A stretch of DNA of 64,000 nt, taken from the NCBI RefSeq assembly GCF_039908635.1, contig NZ_CP150918.1, positions 1,116,001-1,180,000 of the forward strand, read 5' to 3'. This DNA comes from Pseudomonas purpurea. Lineage in GTDB: Bacteria > Pseudomonadota > Gammaproteobacteria > Pseudomonadales > Pseudomonadaceae. Each line of letters starts with the position of its first letter. Position 1 is the stretch's first letter. The position numbers were made by a program, and so were the translations under genes. Shown piece by piece: positions 32,794 to 42,658 of this stretch. Below the pieces are notes generated by a model. The model did not search any database. It had not been told where the DNA came from and saw nothing but the letters and a program-made list of their open reading frames with translations.

Positions 32794-34169
32794 GAGGTTT
32801 TTTCCTGAGGGGGATAAGGGCTGAGAAGCGCCCGTACGGTTGTTGAATCGAAGCGCAAAACGGCGAAGATCGGCAGCAGCGAGAGGAGCGCCGCAACGAG
32901 GAAACACCGCTCGAACGCGTGGGGTGATTGAGGGCCGAGGGCGCCGAGCAAGGCACTCAACACCGCCGCACCGAGGCAGAAACTCAGTTGCCGATTGATG
33001 TTCCATAGCGCGCTGGCGTGGCCCATGCGTTCAGGGCGAATGTCGAGGAACGCCAGGGTTTGCGCGCTGCTGCTGCACAGGCTGCCGCCCAGCCCCATCA
33101 AGGTGTAGGCGATGATCGGCAGCGAGCCTTGCGGCTGATCGATCAGTGTCAGCAGGCCAATACCGAGGCTCTGCAACAGCATGCCGACGACCAGTAGAGG
33201 CTTGGGACCGAAGCGGTTGAAACAGCGCTTGCCCGTGACAATCGCCACCGCTGAACCCAGCGCCCAAGGCAACATCAACGCGCCAATTTGCGCCGTGCCA
33301 AAACCGAGCTGATGCAGGTACAGCACTGCAATCAGGCTGGTGCCGATGAACACACCGGGTATCAGCAAATACACCAGCATCGCCAGCCGCAGCGAGGGGC
33401 TGTTGAGCAGTTGCAAATCGAGGACGGGTGCCGGTTTTCGCCAGCCATCGCGCAGGTACAGCCACAGTGCAACGGCACTCAGCATCAGTACGAGCATGCC
33501 GAGGCGACGGCTTGCGGTGTCGCTCAACAGGCTCAAGGCAATCAGCAGCAGGCCCAGGGTCGAGGCGGCGAGCAGCAGGCCACGGGCGTCCAGTGTCGGG
33601 CGCTCGGTTGCCGGAGCATCGGCCTTCAGCCATAGCACACCGAGTACAAACGCGAGCAGGGTCAGCGGCACGTTGAGGTAAAACACCCAGCGCCAGGACA
33701 GGGCCTGAACAATCAGCCCACCGGCCGCGGGCGACAGCGCTGGCACCAACAACGCCACCGACATCACCCAGGTGGTCAAGCGGCTGCGTTGTTCCGGTGG
33801 AAAGTGTCGGAAGGCCAGGGCCTGGCCAATGGGAATCAACAGCCCACCGCTGAGCCCTTGAACCAGCCGCCAACCGATCAGCGTTTCAATCGAACTGGCC
33901 TCCGCCACCAGCACCGAAGCGAGGCCGAACAGCAGCAATGAACCGAGGATCAGCCGCCGTTCGCCGAGCCGTGCCGCCAGCCAGACGCTCAACGGAATGA
34001 TCAGCGTCAGCCCGAGCATGTAGGCGTTGCTGATCCACGCCAGTTCGGTGACCGAGGCGTGCAGTTCGAGGGCGATGTCGGGGTAGGCGATGCTGGCGAC
34101 AAACATGTTCAGCAGGTCGAGGGCGAAGCCCAGCAAATACACCAGCGCGACTTTGGAGCGATAGGCCAT
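32790..34169 (-). CDS. MFS exporter, EmrB/DHA2-like
   Basis: 459-residue major facilitator with about 12-14 helices. Motif A appears in VWLAARLGERRLILGS, motif C in ALLVPALSPAAGGLIVQALS, preceded by GWRLVQGLSGGLLIPIGQAL. It would export small molecules by proton antiport. It is divergent from a LysR gene across a region with a perfect palindrome, and overlaps the downstream SnoaL-like gene, so LysR probably controls the pair. Confidence 0.83.
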   Translation of the reverse strand: MAYRSKVALVYLLGFALDLLNMFVASIAYPDIALELHASVTELAWISNAYMLGLTLIIPLSVWLAARLGERRLILGSLLLFGLASVLVAEASSIETLIGWRLVQGLSGGLLIPIGQALAFRHFPPEQRSRLTTWVMSVALLVPALSPAAGGLIVQALSWRWVFYLNVPLTLLAFVLGVLWLKADAPATERPTLDARGLLLAASTLGLLLIALSLLSDTASRRLGMLVLMLSAVALWLYLRDGWRKPAPVLDLQLLNSPSLRLAMLVYLLIPGVFIGTSLIAVLYLHQLGFGTAQIGALMLPWALGSAVAIVTGKRCFNRFGPKPLLVVGMLLQSLGIGLLTLIDQPQGSLPIIAYTLMGLGGSLCSSSAQTLAFLDIRPERMGHASALWNINRQLSFCLGAAVLSALLGALGPQSPHAFERCFLVAALLSLLPIFAVLRFDSTTVRALLSPYPPQEKTS

Positions 34170-34242
34170 GGCAGCCTCCAGGCAGACAGAGGCGCAGGGT
34201 AGGGCGTTTGCGCTGCTGGAGAAACGGTGGTTTGGCTGCTAG

Positions 34243-34265
34243 TTTGTCAAAATTATTTTGACAAA
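34243..34265. promoter_or_regulatory. 23-bp palindrome, probable LysR site
   Basis: Arms TTTGTCAAAAT and ATTTTGACAAA around a central T, exact over 11 + 11 bases. It sits in the 110-base gap between the divergent MFS and LysR genes, 14 bases before the LysR start, where a LysR protein would bind for autoregulation. The T-N11-A build fits LysR sites. Confidence 0.6.
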
Positions 34266-34279
34266 CCTTCGGTGTAAAC

Positions 34280-35167
34280 ATGGTCAGCCTGGATCGATTC
34301 GACACCTTCAAAGCCGTGGTCGAGGCGGGGTCATTGACCGCTGCCGCCGACTTGCTCGGGCAAACCCGCGCCGTGGTGAGTTTCAACCTCAAGCGTCTGG
34401 AAGCCGAACTCGGCGTCACCTTGCTGACCCGCAACACCCGGCAACTGGCGCTGACCGATGCCGGGGAGCGCTTTTACCTGCGTTGCCTGCGGACCCTGGA
34501 CGAAGCACGACTGGCGATCGAGGAGGCCCGTTCGGAACACACGCAGCTCAGGGGCACGCTGCGCATCACCACCACAGTGGAATATGCGTTGGCCCGGGTG
34601 GTGCCCGCGCTGGATGTATTTCGGGAGTTGCACCCGCAGTTGAACATTCACTTGTCCACGTCCTCGACCCACGCCGATCTGATTTCCGAGCGCTTTGACC
34701 TGGCGATTCGGCTGGGGCGCATGCTCGATTCCAATCTGCGGGCGGTGCAGTTGTCGACCTTCGAGATTTTCTCGGTGGCGGCGCCGAACCTGATCGAGCG
34801 CCATGAGGCTGTCAGCACCTTGGCGGCGCTGGAGCACTTGCCGACGTTGGGGCATGGGCGGGTGAGCGAGTTGACAGTGACGGACCCCGAGGGCGGCGAG
34901 CATCTTTATCAACCGGGGCCGGGAAGAACCGCCATTGTTGCGGACAATTCGTCCACGCTGCGGGCGTTCGCGTTGTCCGGGCACGGCGTGGCGATTTTGC
35001 CGCAATGGCTGGTTCAGGAAGATCTGGATGCCGGACGCTTGCAACGGTTGTTGCCCGATCATCAGTTCGCCCGGCAAGGGGTCTACGCGTTGTATCCGGA
35101 TACCCGGCATTTGCCGTTGAAGGTCAGAGCATTCATCGATTTCATGAAGAACCCGCAATTGGGTTGA
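34280..35167 (+). CDS. LysR-family regulator of the MFS gene
   Basis: 295-residue LysR regulator: winged helix (FDTFKAVVEAGSLTAAADLL, TRAVVSFNLKRLEAELGVTL, LLTRNTRQLALTDAGERFYL) and a ligand-binding domain from about 90 (LRGTLRITTTVEYALARVVP, RFDLAIRLGRMLDSNLRAVQ, GHGVAILPQWLVQEDL). Divergent from the DHA2 exporter; likely its regulator. A REP-like hairpin follows the stop. Confidence 0.83.
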   Translation: MVSLDRFDTFKAVVEAGSLTAAADLLGQTRAVVSFNLKRLEAELGVTLLTRNTRQLALTDAGERFYLRCLRTLDEARLAIEEARSEHTQLRGTLRITTTVEYALARVVPALDVFRELHPQLNIHLSTSSTHADLISERFDLAIRLGRMLDSNLRAVQLSTFEIFSVAAPNLIERHEAVSTLAALEHLPTLGHGRVSELTVTDPEGGEHLYQPGPGRTAIVADNSSTLRAFALSGHGVAILPQWLVQEDLDAGRLQRLLPDHQFARQGVYALYPDTRHLPLKVRAFIDFMKNPQLG

Positions 35168-35175
35168 ACATTCTG

Positions 35176-35205
35176 ACGCCATCGCGAGCTTGCTCGCGAT
35201 GGTGT
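35176..35205. repeat. REP-type hairpin between converging genes
   Basis: ACGCCATCGCGAGC-TT-GCTCGCGATGGTGT, a near-perfect dyad of the REP type between the LysR and SDR stops; it may serve as a bidirectional terminator. Confidence 0.65.
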
Positions 35206-35215
35206 CGAAGCGGTC

Positions 35216-36040
35216 TTAAAGTTGTCCGCGCAATCCGAACCGCTTTATCAACCCGGCTTCCAGCAATCCCTTGGGCAGCAACCCCGCCAGCAGCGGCAAC
35301 GCCCGGCTGCCGTTGCCCAGCCGTAGCAAGCGCGGCGGTTTTTCTTGTTGCGCGGCTTTGAGCAGCCCTGTCGCGAACACTGTGGCCGGGGTCGGGTTGT
35401 CCTGCGAGGCCTTGGCCCGGGCGCGAATACCTTCGCGCAACGGCCACCAGGGCGATTGCTCGGTGATGAGCTGCTCTGCTTCAGCGCCTGCATTCTTTGC
35501 GAAGCTGGACGCGATGGCGCCGGGCTGGACTTCCATCACCCGGATGCCGAACGGCGCCAGTTCCATGCGTAACGCATCGCTCAAGGCATGCACCGCGGCT
35601 TTCGAGGCGCAGTAGGCGCCCGCGAACGGGGTGACCAACACACCGGAGACGCTGCCGATATTCACCACCAGGCCTTTACTGCGGCGCAACACCGGGAACA
35701 ACGCTCGGGTGACGCCGACCACGGCGAACACGTTGGTTTCAAACTGGCGTTGCATCGCCGGCACGCCGCCGTCGAGCAGCGGCCCCATGGCGCCGTAACC
35801 GGCGTTGTTGATCAGCACGTCGAGGCCGCCGTGTTGCTGATTGATGCGTTCGCTCAATTGCTCCAGCGCCGGCCCGTCGTTGACGTCCAGCGGTACCGCC
35901 GTGAACCCGGCCGCCGCGAGTATCGCCACATCCTCAGCCTTGCGCGCCGTGGCCCAGACCTCGTAACCGGCGTTTTTGAAAGCGTCGGCCAAGGCGCGGC
36001 CGATGCCGCTGGAACAACCGGTGATTAACGCGAGGGGCAT
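35216..36040 (-). CDS. Short-chain dehydrogenase/reductase
   Basis: 274-residue classical SDR. Cofactor loop TGCSSGIGRAL (about 8-18), NNAGYGAMG (about 83-91), catalytic Ser in NIGSVSGVL (about 134), and YCASK (about 149-153). NADPH is suggested by the Arg after the second strand (ATARKAEDV). Substrate unknown. I chose the ATG with AAGGA 7 bases upstream over one 6 codons earlier. Confidence 0.83.
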   Translation of the reverse strand: MPLALITGCSSGIGRALADAFKNAGYEVWATARKAEDVAILAAAGFTAVPLDVNDGPALEQLSERINQQHGGLDVLINNAGYGAMGPLLDGGVPAMQRQFETNVFAVVGVTRALFPVLRRSKGLVVNIGSVSGVLVTPFAGAYCASKAAVHALSDALRMELAPFGIRVMEVQPGAIASSFAKNAGAEAEQLITEQSPWWPLREGIRARAKASQDNPTPATVFATGLLKAAQQEKPPRLLRLGNGSRALPLLAGLLPKGLLEAGLIKRFGLRGQL

Positions 36041-36079
36041 GGCGCGGTCCTTGTGCAAGAAAAGGGGGGAAGTGAGGGG

Positions 36080-36544
36080 TCAGTCAGAGAAACTACCCTG
36101 CAAACGCTCGGCGCGAAACTCCAGGGTTTGCGGGCGATAGCCGGAGCGCAGCGGCGGCATCGGCAAACAGTCTTCCCAACTGGCGCCGGCCTGCAATTCG
36201 CCGGGGCCGCGATAGCGTGGGGCGGCGTACAGGTTATCGGCCAGGTTCACGGTGTCGCCCGGCGCATAGGCCGCGATCCGCCAGCGCAACTCGGTCAGCG
36301 GCACGTCGTTGCCGTTGTTCATTTTCAACTGCAAGGGCCGATCCGCCGGGCAGTGTTCCGGCGCATAGGTGATGCGCAACTCCAGCCGCGCCAGTTGCTT
36401 GGCCTCGCGGTTGTCGAGCCACACCACCCAAGTCGCCACGAGCCCCAACCCGATAGCGGCCGCCAGTGAAACCGGCAAGGCCCGGGACGGGTAGCGCAGC
36501 AAAAGAATGAGCCAGGTGATGACCAGCAGAACGCCGATGAACAT
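36080..36544 (-). CDS. Membrane-anchored protein of unknown function
   Basis: 154 residues with two N-terminal helices (about 1-17 and 24-42) and a periplasmic beta-rich domain with LARLELRITYAPEHCPADRP, LTELRWRIAAYAPGDTVNL and two cysteines (EHC, EDC) that could pair. No family recognised; widespread-looking small envelope protein. The ATG at 36544 has GAGG 9 bases upstream; earlier ATGs are possible. Confidence 0.6.
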   Translation of the reverse strand: MFIGVLLVITWLILLLRYPSRALPVSLAAAIGLGLVATWVVWLDNREAKQLARLELRITYAPEHCPADRPLQLKMNNGNDVPLTELRWRIAAYAPGDTVNLADNLYAAPRYRGPGELQAGASWEDCLPMPPLRSGYRPQTLEFRAERLQGSFSD

Positions 36545-36655
36545 GAAGCCAAACCTCGGGAAGGGGAGGTCCATCCTACCTAAGCGTAGATGGGATTGGC
36601 GATGGGCGGGTTTGGTGATTCGGTAAATGGAAGGAGGCAAGTGTGGGAGTGAAAA

Positions 36656-36683
36656 ACGCCCTTTCCCGGACGAGAAAGGGCGT
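36656..36683. terminator. Bidirectional terminator before the Ig-repeat gene end
   Basis: Perfect 10-bp stem ACGCCCTTTC / GAAAGGGCGT with an 8-base loop, A-rich on the left and TTGTTTGCTT on the right. It lies 28 bases beyond the stop of the leftward Ig-repeat gene. Confidence 0.75.
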
Positions 36684-36710
36684 TGTTTGCTTCAAAAACA
36701 GTACGGACTA

Positions 36711-39700
36711 TCAGGCAGTACTTCCGTCATACAGGTTGTGAAACGTGAAGATGACTGACTCATCAGCACCATGATGGATATATATCCAACCTCGGCTATC
36801 AGTTTCCCCTAACGATGGTTCCTTGCCGGTAATACGCACCGTCACCGGCACCTCAACGACCTTCTCCGTGAACGCAGAAGCAACACAAACCCCAGTCCTC
36901 CAACGTTCACCGGTCCCACCAATTTCACGAGGCCCATCACTATCAACCACTTTTACTTTGTTATTCCCCAGAAGCATCGGTAACGCCAAAGAGCTGAGAT
37001 CCCACTCCAGCACCCTCAACCGCACTGAAAAACTCCCGCTTTTCGTGCTGTTAACGCAATTGAACGTCCAGCCCACACCGTCTGCCCCCAGCGTTTGAGG
37101 AATGTTCGGTTCAGGGCTCACGACGACCCCGAGGCTTGCGGCGTCCTCCGTTATTTCCAGAATCACCTTCTTGCCAAGCAACAAGCTCTGAGCTTTGGGC
37201 CGCACGGTTAAGGTATGCGTCGCACCGATGCACGGATACGCCGGGGCGCCCCCGAATACCCTGGCAAAGGTATCGAAATGTACGTCCACGTCCTCACTCA
37301 GATCCTGGGCAATCACTCGCCCCGGCAACTGCCAGTCCGGCAGTCTCGGGCTGGTCAATTTCAAGCCGAAGTAACCGCTTTTACCTGTGTCGGAAGTGAT
37401 GGACCAACGCACGGACTGTCCTTCTTCCAGCGGTTGTGGCGCGCCCAACGGTGGAACAAACCTCAGGCCAAGTGCCTCGGCTTCCGATAGGTCTTGCAAG
37501 GTGACGCTGGAGCCAATCAACAAGCTACCGTTCTTGACCTTAAGCTCCAATTCATAGGCTTTACCACGTAACAGTGCGAGATCGCCCTTGGCCAGATCAA
37601 CCTTCTCACCCTCCAGATACAGCTCGAATTCCTGTGCCCAGGCATCGTCCGTTAATGCAGTGACCTCAAACCGTTGGGTAATCTCTACCCCCTGATTCTC
37701 ATGGGTCAGATCTGCCACGACGGTATGCTCACCTGCAGTGTCTGGCGTATAGAGATAGCGGGCCCAACCCAGCGGGTCGGTCACGGTAATCGCCTTGACG
37801 GCTTGTTCGCCGACAATGCGCCACTCAACCTCCACTCCCTCGACCGCTGCACCGGTTTCGCCGGACACTACCTGAACCCGCAACAGTACGCTCTCGTGGT
37901 TGCTCACCACCGGCTGCGCGAGCACCGGGCCGGCGTCACCGATCCCGTATCGTGCCTCGACGATTGTAAATGTGCGTGGCTCTGTCCATGAAGAACTGTC
38001 ACCGTCGTCTGTCTGCTGCACCTCAATGGTGTACGTACCAAGGTCCCATGGCTCCTTTGCGGTCCAGCGCCAGGACGAGGAACCTTCGACGATACCAATC
38101 AGGTTCTCGGGGGCATCCTTGTGGCGCAGGCGTATCTGCCCCCGGCTTTCACCTTCGCCTCTGATCATGATGTGGCGAGTGGAGGGGCTACTGCCTTGGG
38201 TGGGTGCATTAATCACGGGGACTTTCGGCAGTTCTTTGACCGTGAACGCGTGCGGCTCGCTCCAGTCGGACTCAGGGCCTGCCTGCTGCTGTTTGACCTG
38301 AAGCGCATTGGGCCCAGGCACCAAGGGCGTCGCGGCCACGAACTCCAGCACGCCCTCCGCGTTCGCTGTGTCCGAGTGCAACGTCTCTGAGCCCTCAAGC
38401 CGCACTGTCATCAGCGCCGAAGGCAAGCCGATTACCCTGATGGTTGGACGCGTTGGGGTTTGGAACCCTGTCTCCGGCAGCACGAAGTATGGTGTTTCAG
38501 GTTTTTCCTCCACGGCCACGGTGAAGGTGCATTCGTCACTGGGGTCGGAATCTACACCGTTCACGGCTTGTATCGCCTTGACCGTGTTTTCCCCCGAATC
38601 CCACTCCTGAGAGGGCGTGAAGGTGCGGCTAGTCCCGGTGCCATCGAAGTCGCCGCCTACTGGACGGCCCTCCGCGGTGAGAAGCTTCAGCGTGACGATG
38701 CCGGAATAAACCTCGGTAACGCTCAGCTCCTGTCTCGCCGCAGCTGGGTTGGGCGGTGGGGCGATTGCCGGTGTCGGCGGTCTCGCTTTAAACGTGATGG
38801 GATCACTTTGCTGAGAGTCACGGCCAGCGGTTTGTACCACCCTGACCGTGTTTTCCCCCGAATCCCAGCCCTGAGAGGGCGTGAAGGTGCGGCTAGTCCC
38901 GGTGCCATCGAAATCGCCGCCTACTGGACGGCCCTCCGCAGTGAGAAGCTTCAGCGTGACGATGCCGGGGTACACATTGGTAACGGTTAGTGCCTGTCTC
39001 GTTGCGGCCGGGCTGGGTGGTTGGGTGATTTCCGGATTGGGCGGTACCACTTTAAACGTGAGCGCATCACTTCTATCGGACTCCACACTGTTAACGGTTT
39101 GTACCGCCCCGACCGTGTTATCACCCAGGCCCCAGTCCTGAGAGGGTGTGAAGGTGCGGCTAGTCCCGGTGCCATCGAAATCGCCGTCGATCGGATTGCC
39201 GAACCCATTGCGTAGCGTCGGGGTGACGATGCCGGAATACACGTTGGTAACGGTCAGTGCCTGTCTCATGGTGGCCGGGTTGGGCGGTCTGGCGATCTTC
39301 GGCGTGGGTGGTTTTACCTTGATCTCGAACGTCGGAGTCCAGTCAGACGGCACGCCCCCGACCAGTTGCCGGGCGGAAAGAGGATAGGGCCCCGCCGGAA
39401 GATCAGAGATGCCTGCATTTAGAGCCGCCGACCAGATGCCATTACTCACTGTCGCTGTGGCCAAAATGGGGGTTGAGTGGCTCTGTTGAACAACATTGAC
39501 CGTCGCCCCGTCATGCCCCGTGCCGCTAAATGTTGGTCGAGGGGACGTTGGGGGTGTCGGCCCGGTGATCGCTGGAATAGGTGGTTTCACCGCAACCTCA
39601 GACAGATCGCTAGGGTCGGACGCGACACCGCCCACGGTTTGTACGACCTTGACCTTGGTGCCTAGTGGCCAGTCGGCCGTGGGTGTGAAGGTGCGGGTAG

Positions 39701-42329
39701 TCCCCGTGGTGCTGAAGGCGCCGGCTACTTCGGTGCCGGCCTCATTGAACATCTTCAGGGTGACGGTGCCGGAATAAACGCCGGTGATGGTCAGTACCTG
39801 TTTTGCTGCAGCCGGGTTGGGCGGTGGGGTGATTGCCGGCTTGGGCGGTTTCACTGTCAGTGTGACCAGATCGCTAGGGTCGGACGCGACACCGCCCACG
39901 GTCTGCACGACCTTGACCTTGTTGGAGCCCGGTGCCCAGTCCTGAGTGGGCGTGAAGGTACGGGAAGCCCCGGTGGTGCTGAAGGCGCCGGCTACTTCGG
40001 TGCCGGCCTCATTGAACATCTTCAGGGTAACGGTGCCGGAATAAACGCCGGTGATGGTCAGTACCTGTTTTGCTGCAGCCGGGTTGGGCGGTGGGGTGAT
40101 TGCCGGCTTGGGCGGTTTCACTGTCAGTGTGACCAGATCGCTAGGGTCGGACGCGACACCGCCCACGATCTGCAGGACCTTGACCTTGTTGGTGCCCGGT
40201 GGCCATTTGGCCGTGCGTGTGAAGGTGCGGGTAGTCCCCTCGGGGCTGAAGTTGCCGACTATGTTGACGTTCGCCTCACTGAACATATACAGGCCGACGG
40301 TGCCGGACCAAACGTCAGTAATGGTCAGCACCTCTTTTTCATCGGCGGGGTTGGGCGGTCGGGTGATTGACGGTTTAGGTGGTTTTACATTGATCTCGAA
40401 CGTCGGAGTCCAGTCAGACGGCACGCCCCCGACCAGTTGCCGGGCGGAAAGAGGATAGGGTCCCGCCGGAAGATTAGGGATGCTTGCATTTAGAGCCGCC
40501 GACCAGGTGCCACTTCTCACTGTCGCTGTGGCCAAAATGGGGGTTGAGTGGCTCTGTTGAACAACATTGACCGTCGCCCCGTCATGCCCCGTGCCGCTAA
40601 ATGTTGGTCGAGGGGGCGTCGGGGTTGTCGGCCCGGTGATCACCGGTTTGGGCGGTTTCACTGTCAGCGTGACCAGATCGCTGGGGTCGGACGCGACACC
40701 GCCCACGGTCTGCACGACCTTGACCTTGTTGGAGCCCGGTGCCCAGTCCTGAGTGGGCGTGAAGGTACGGGAAGCCCCGGTGGTGCTGAAGGCGCCGGCT
40801 ACTTCGGTGCCGGCCTCAGTGAGCATCTTCAGGGTGACGGTGCCGGAATAAACGCCGGTGATGGTCAGTACCTGTTTTGCTGCAGCCGGGTTGGGCGGTG
40901 GGGTGATTGCCGGCTTGGGCGGCTTCACTTTAAACGTGCGAGGAGCGCTGGCTGCGGAAGGCACCCCGTTCACGGTTTGTATCACCTTGAATGTCCGGGT
41001 GCCAGGCGGCAGTCCCGGGCTGGGGGTAAATGACCAGGTGTAATCAGCTTTTTTCGTAAAGCTTCCAGGCACTTCAGTGCCCGAACCCTCCAGCATTGTC
41101 AGCGTTGTCTCCCAATATATAGTGCGATTACCGTTGATCACCTGATTCTGCGCTATCGTCGAATCCTGCACAGGCCCAGTAATCACCGGCGGGTACGGCA
41201 CAATGTTGAACGTAACCGGATCACTTCGATTCGAGGTTGCGCCGCCGAAGGTTTGTTCCGCGGTAATCGTCCAGGTGGCCGGCATCATGGCGTTAGGCGT
41301 GAATGTCCATAGAGCCTCGTCACTCGTGAATGTTCCTGGCAGCGCTACGCCGCCCCGGATCAGGGTCAATTTGGCTCCAGGGTAATACCCGGTGCCGCGG
41401 ATTGCCTGTCCGGATTCTATCGGCGAGGTGGGTTGGGTGATCACCAGCTTCGGTGGTTTCACCACAACCTCTTTGCTATCTGCCCAGTCTGAACTGTGCC
41501 CGGTCTGCCTCCCAATCTGTTTTGCCGTGATGGTGTACTTAGCAACGGTCCACGGGACGGTGGTGGCAATCGACCAGGTGCCATCCGATCGAACCGTCGT
41601 GAGTAACTCAATACTGCCAACTCCCCCTTGAGCGTAGATATTTAGTGTGGCGTCCTTAAGCCCCCCGGTTCCGCTAATGGTGGGTTTGCCATCGGCAGCA
41701 ACGGTGATGGTGGTGATTACCGGCTTGAACAATACCGCACAGCTGACGGGGTTCGACCTGTCGGACGGCTCACCGTTCAAGTTCTGCGAAGCCGTCAATA
41801 CGATGGGGTCGGCCATCTCCAAAGGACTTGTCACTGTGACCGTCCACCTGTTATTGGACTGCACTGACCCCATCCCAATAGAACCATCCATGCCGGTATT
41901 GGACTTGAATAGTGCGACAGAGGCGCCAGCAACACCTGTTCCGCTTATTGTTGGTCGAGCCGTCCATACAACCCCGGGGTTGGTAATCACCGGCCTGGGC
42001 GGTTTTGGCGCCGTCATCGTCAGATTGTACGATTCCGCCCAGCCGCTGTTGATGCCCAGATGTTTGTAACGGATTTTGAAGTGAAACGTCCCGGGTTTGA
42101 TGGCATTACCCGGTATCCACATTTTGAAATGGGGTGATGGGCTCTCGGTGGAATAGTGCGGATTGCTACTGCCCCAGAACTCCAGTTTCCATCCATTGGA
42201 TACAACTGGGAAGGGGGCCCAGGCCTCCACATAAAACCCGTCTGTGGAAACAACAGCTCCTCCTCTTGGGGTCTCGATCTGTGGGTCAATATACAAGGGG
42301 TTCAAAGAATCATCCGTTTCGTCAGTCAT
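36711..42329 (-). CDS. Giant Ig-like repeat protein of the Tc locus
   Basis: 1872 residues. An N-terminal beta domain (about 1-105; PQIETPRGGAVVSTDGFYVE) precedes about 15 tandem Ig-like units of roughly 88 residues. Each opens with KPPKPxIT and ends in a V-x-V strand (typical inner motif SRTFTPTQDWAPGSNKVKVV). Next is a Big_1-like domain (VSGETGAAVEGVEVEWRI, GEHTVVADLTHENQGV) and about 270 further beta-rich residues. No signal peptide or membrane helix is seen, so Sec export is unlikely. I chose the ATG at 42329 with GGGAG 10 bases upstream; the frame opens 35 codons earlier at a TTG inside the palindrome. It is divergent from the Tc A gene, and both promoters carry the same palindrome. A link to toxin assembly, release or target binding is inference. 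Confidence 0.75.
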   Translation of the reverse strand: MTDETDDSLNPLYIDPQIETPRGGAVVSTDGFYVEAWAPFPVVSNGWKLEFWGSSNPHYSTESPSPHFKMWIPGNAIKPGTFHFKIRYKHLGINSGWAESYNLTMTAPKPPRPVITNPGVVWTARPTISGTGVAGASVALFKSNTGMDGSIGMGSVQSNNRWTVTVTSPLEMADPIVLTASQNLNGEPSDRSNPVSCAVLFKPVITTITVAADGKPTISGTGGLKDATLNIYAQGGVGSIELLTTVRSDGTWSIATTVPWTVAKYTITAKQIGRQTGHSSDWADSKEVVVKPPKLVITQPTSPIESGQAIRGTGYYPGAKLTLIRGGVALPGTFTSDEALWTFTPNAMMPATWTITAEQTFGGATSNRSDPVTFNIVPYPPVITGPVQDSTIAQNQVINGNRTIYWETTLTMLEGSGTEVPGSFTKKADYTWSFTPSPGLPPGTRTFKVIQTVNGVPSAASAPRTFKVKPPKPAITPPPNPAAAKQVLTITGVYSGTVTLKMLTEAGTEVAGAFSTTGASRTFTPTQDWAPGSNKVKVVQTVGGVASDPSDLVTLTVKPPKPVITGPTTPTPPRPTFSGTGHDGATVNVVQQSHSTPILATATVRSGTWSAALNASIPNLPAGPYPLSARQLVGGVPSDWTPTFEINVKPPKPSITRPPNPADEKEVLTITDVWSGTVGLYMFSEANVNIVGNFSPEGTTRTFTRTAKWPPGTNKVKVLQIVGGVASDPSDLVTLTVKPPKPAITPPPNPAAAKQVLTITGVYSGTVTLKMFNEAGTEVAGAFSTTGASRTFTPTQDWAPGSNKVKVVQTVGGVASDPSDLVTLTVKPPKPAITPPPNPAAAKQVLTITGVYSGTVTLKMFNEAGTEVAGAFSTTGTTRTFTPTADWPLGTKVKVVQTVGGVASDPSDLSEVAVKPPIPAITGPTPPTSPRPTFSGTGHDGATVNVVQQSHSTPILATATVSNGIWSAALNAGISDLPAGPYPLSARQLVGGVPSDWTPTFEIKVKPPTPKIARPPNPATMRQALTVTNVYSGIVTPTLRNGFGNPIDGDFDGTGTSRTFTPSQDWGLGDNTVGAVQTVNSVESDRSDALTFKVVPPNPEITQPPSPAATRQALTVTNVYPGIVTLKLLTAEGRPVGGDFDGTGTSRTFTPSQGWDSGENTVRVVQTAGRDSQQSDPITFKARPPTPAIAPPPNPAAARQELSVTEVYSGIVTLKLLTAEGRPVGGDFDGTGTSRTFTPSQEWDSGENTVKAIQAVNGVDSDPSDECTFTVAVEEKPETPYFVLPETGFQTPTRPTIRVIGLPSALMTVRLEGSETLHSDTANAEGVLEFVAATPLVPGPNALQVKQQQAGPESDWSEPHAFTVKELPKVPVINAPTQGSSPSTRHIMIRGEGESRGQIRLRHKDAPENLIGIVEGSSSWRWTAKEPWDLGTYTIEVQQTDDGDSSSWTEPRTFTIVEARYGIGDAGPVLAQPVVSNHESVLLRVQVVSGETGAAVEGVEVEWRIVGEQAVKAITVTDPLGWARYLYTPDTAGEHTVVADLTHENQGVEITQRFEVTALTDDAWAQEFELYLEGEKVDLAKGDLALLRGKAYELELKVKNGSLLIGSSVTLQDLSEAEALGLRFVPPLGAPQPLEEGQSVRWSITSDTGKSGYFGLKLTSPRLPDWQLPGRVIAQDLSEDVDVHFDTFARVFGGAPAYPCIGATHTLTVRPKAQSLLLGKKVILEITEDAASLGVVVSPEPNIPQTLGADGVGWTFNCVNSTKSGSFSVRLRVLEWDLSSLALPMLLGNNKVKVVDSDGPREIGGTGERWRTGVCVASAFTEKVVEVPVTVRITGKEPSLGETDSRGWIYIHHGADESVIFTFHNLYDGSTA

Positions 42330-42407
42330 GAGGTCAGCGCTCCCGAGTGGTGCATTCTCGTTCGTTGTTATAGCGCCACTTGTACCTGATTCATCTGCTC
42401 CAAAACC

Positions 42408-42427
42408 ACCTGTCAGATTTGACAGGT
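42408..42427. promoter_or_regulatory. TGTCA-N4-TGACA operator copy 2, before the Ig-repeat gene
   Basis: ACCTGTCA and TGACAGGT around GATT; 8-bp exact arms. It lies 78 bases before the ATG of the Ig-repeat gene (minus strand). Confidence 0.65.
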
Positions 42428-42658
42428 ACGACAAACGGTCGTGATGTTAAGTCAGGACGTCGGGCGCCGACCCTGTGTAAATCCGTTAACGTGATCACCC
42501 TGCGCAGCGACCTGTGCATCTACCTGATCGCCCCTTTGTGCGTTTTGGCCGCCACGGTTCAGTGACTTTTTTGCACTGATGTCGGCAGTCCATGTTTTCT
42601 CGATATTTCATATAAAAACCGAATAGGTTGAGCTAATTCGGTCTAAAGAAACCCTATC

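Noticed and set aside
34243..34265. Sixth member of the Tc palindrome family (it also contains TGTCA and TGACA)
   Set aside because: The spacer is 9 bases instead of 4 and the flanks are A/T runs; the position fits a LysR site for the neighbouring gene.
36545..36710. Extended start for the small membrane protein at 36080
   Set aside because: ATGs at 36574 and 36640 lie in frame, but only the one at 36544 has well-spaced GAGG; the extra residues are basic and non-conserved in type.
36711..42329. Regular repeats suggesting a CRISPR or satellite array
   Set aside because: The repeats are about 265 bases, in one open frame, and code for Ig-like units; no short direct repeats with unique spacers.
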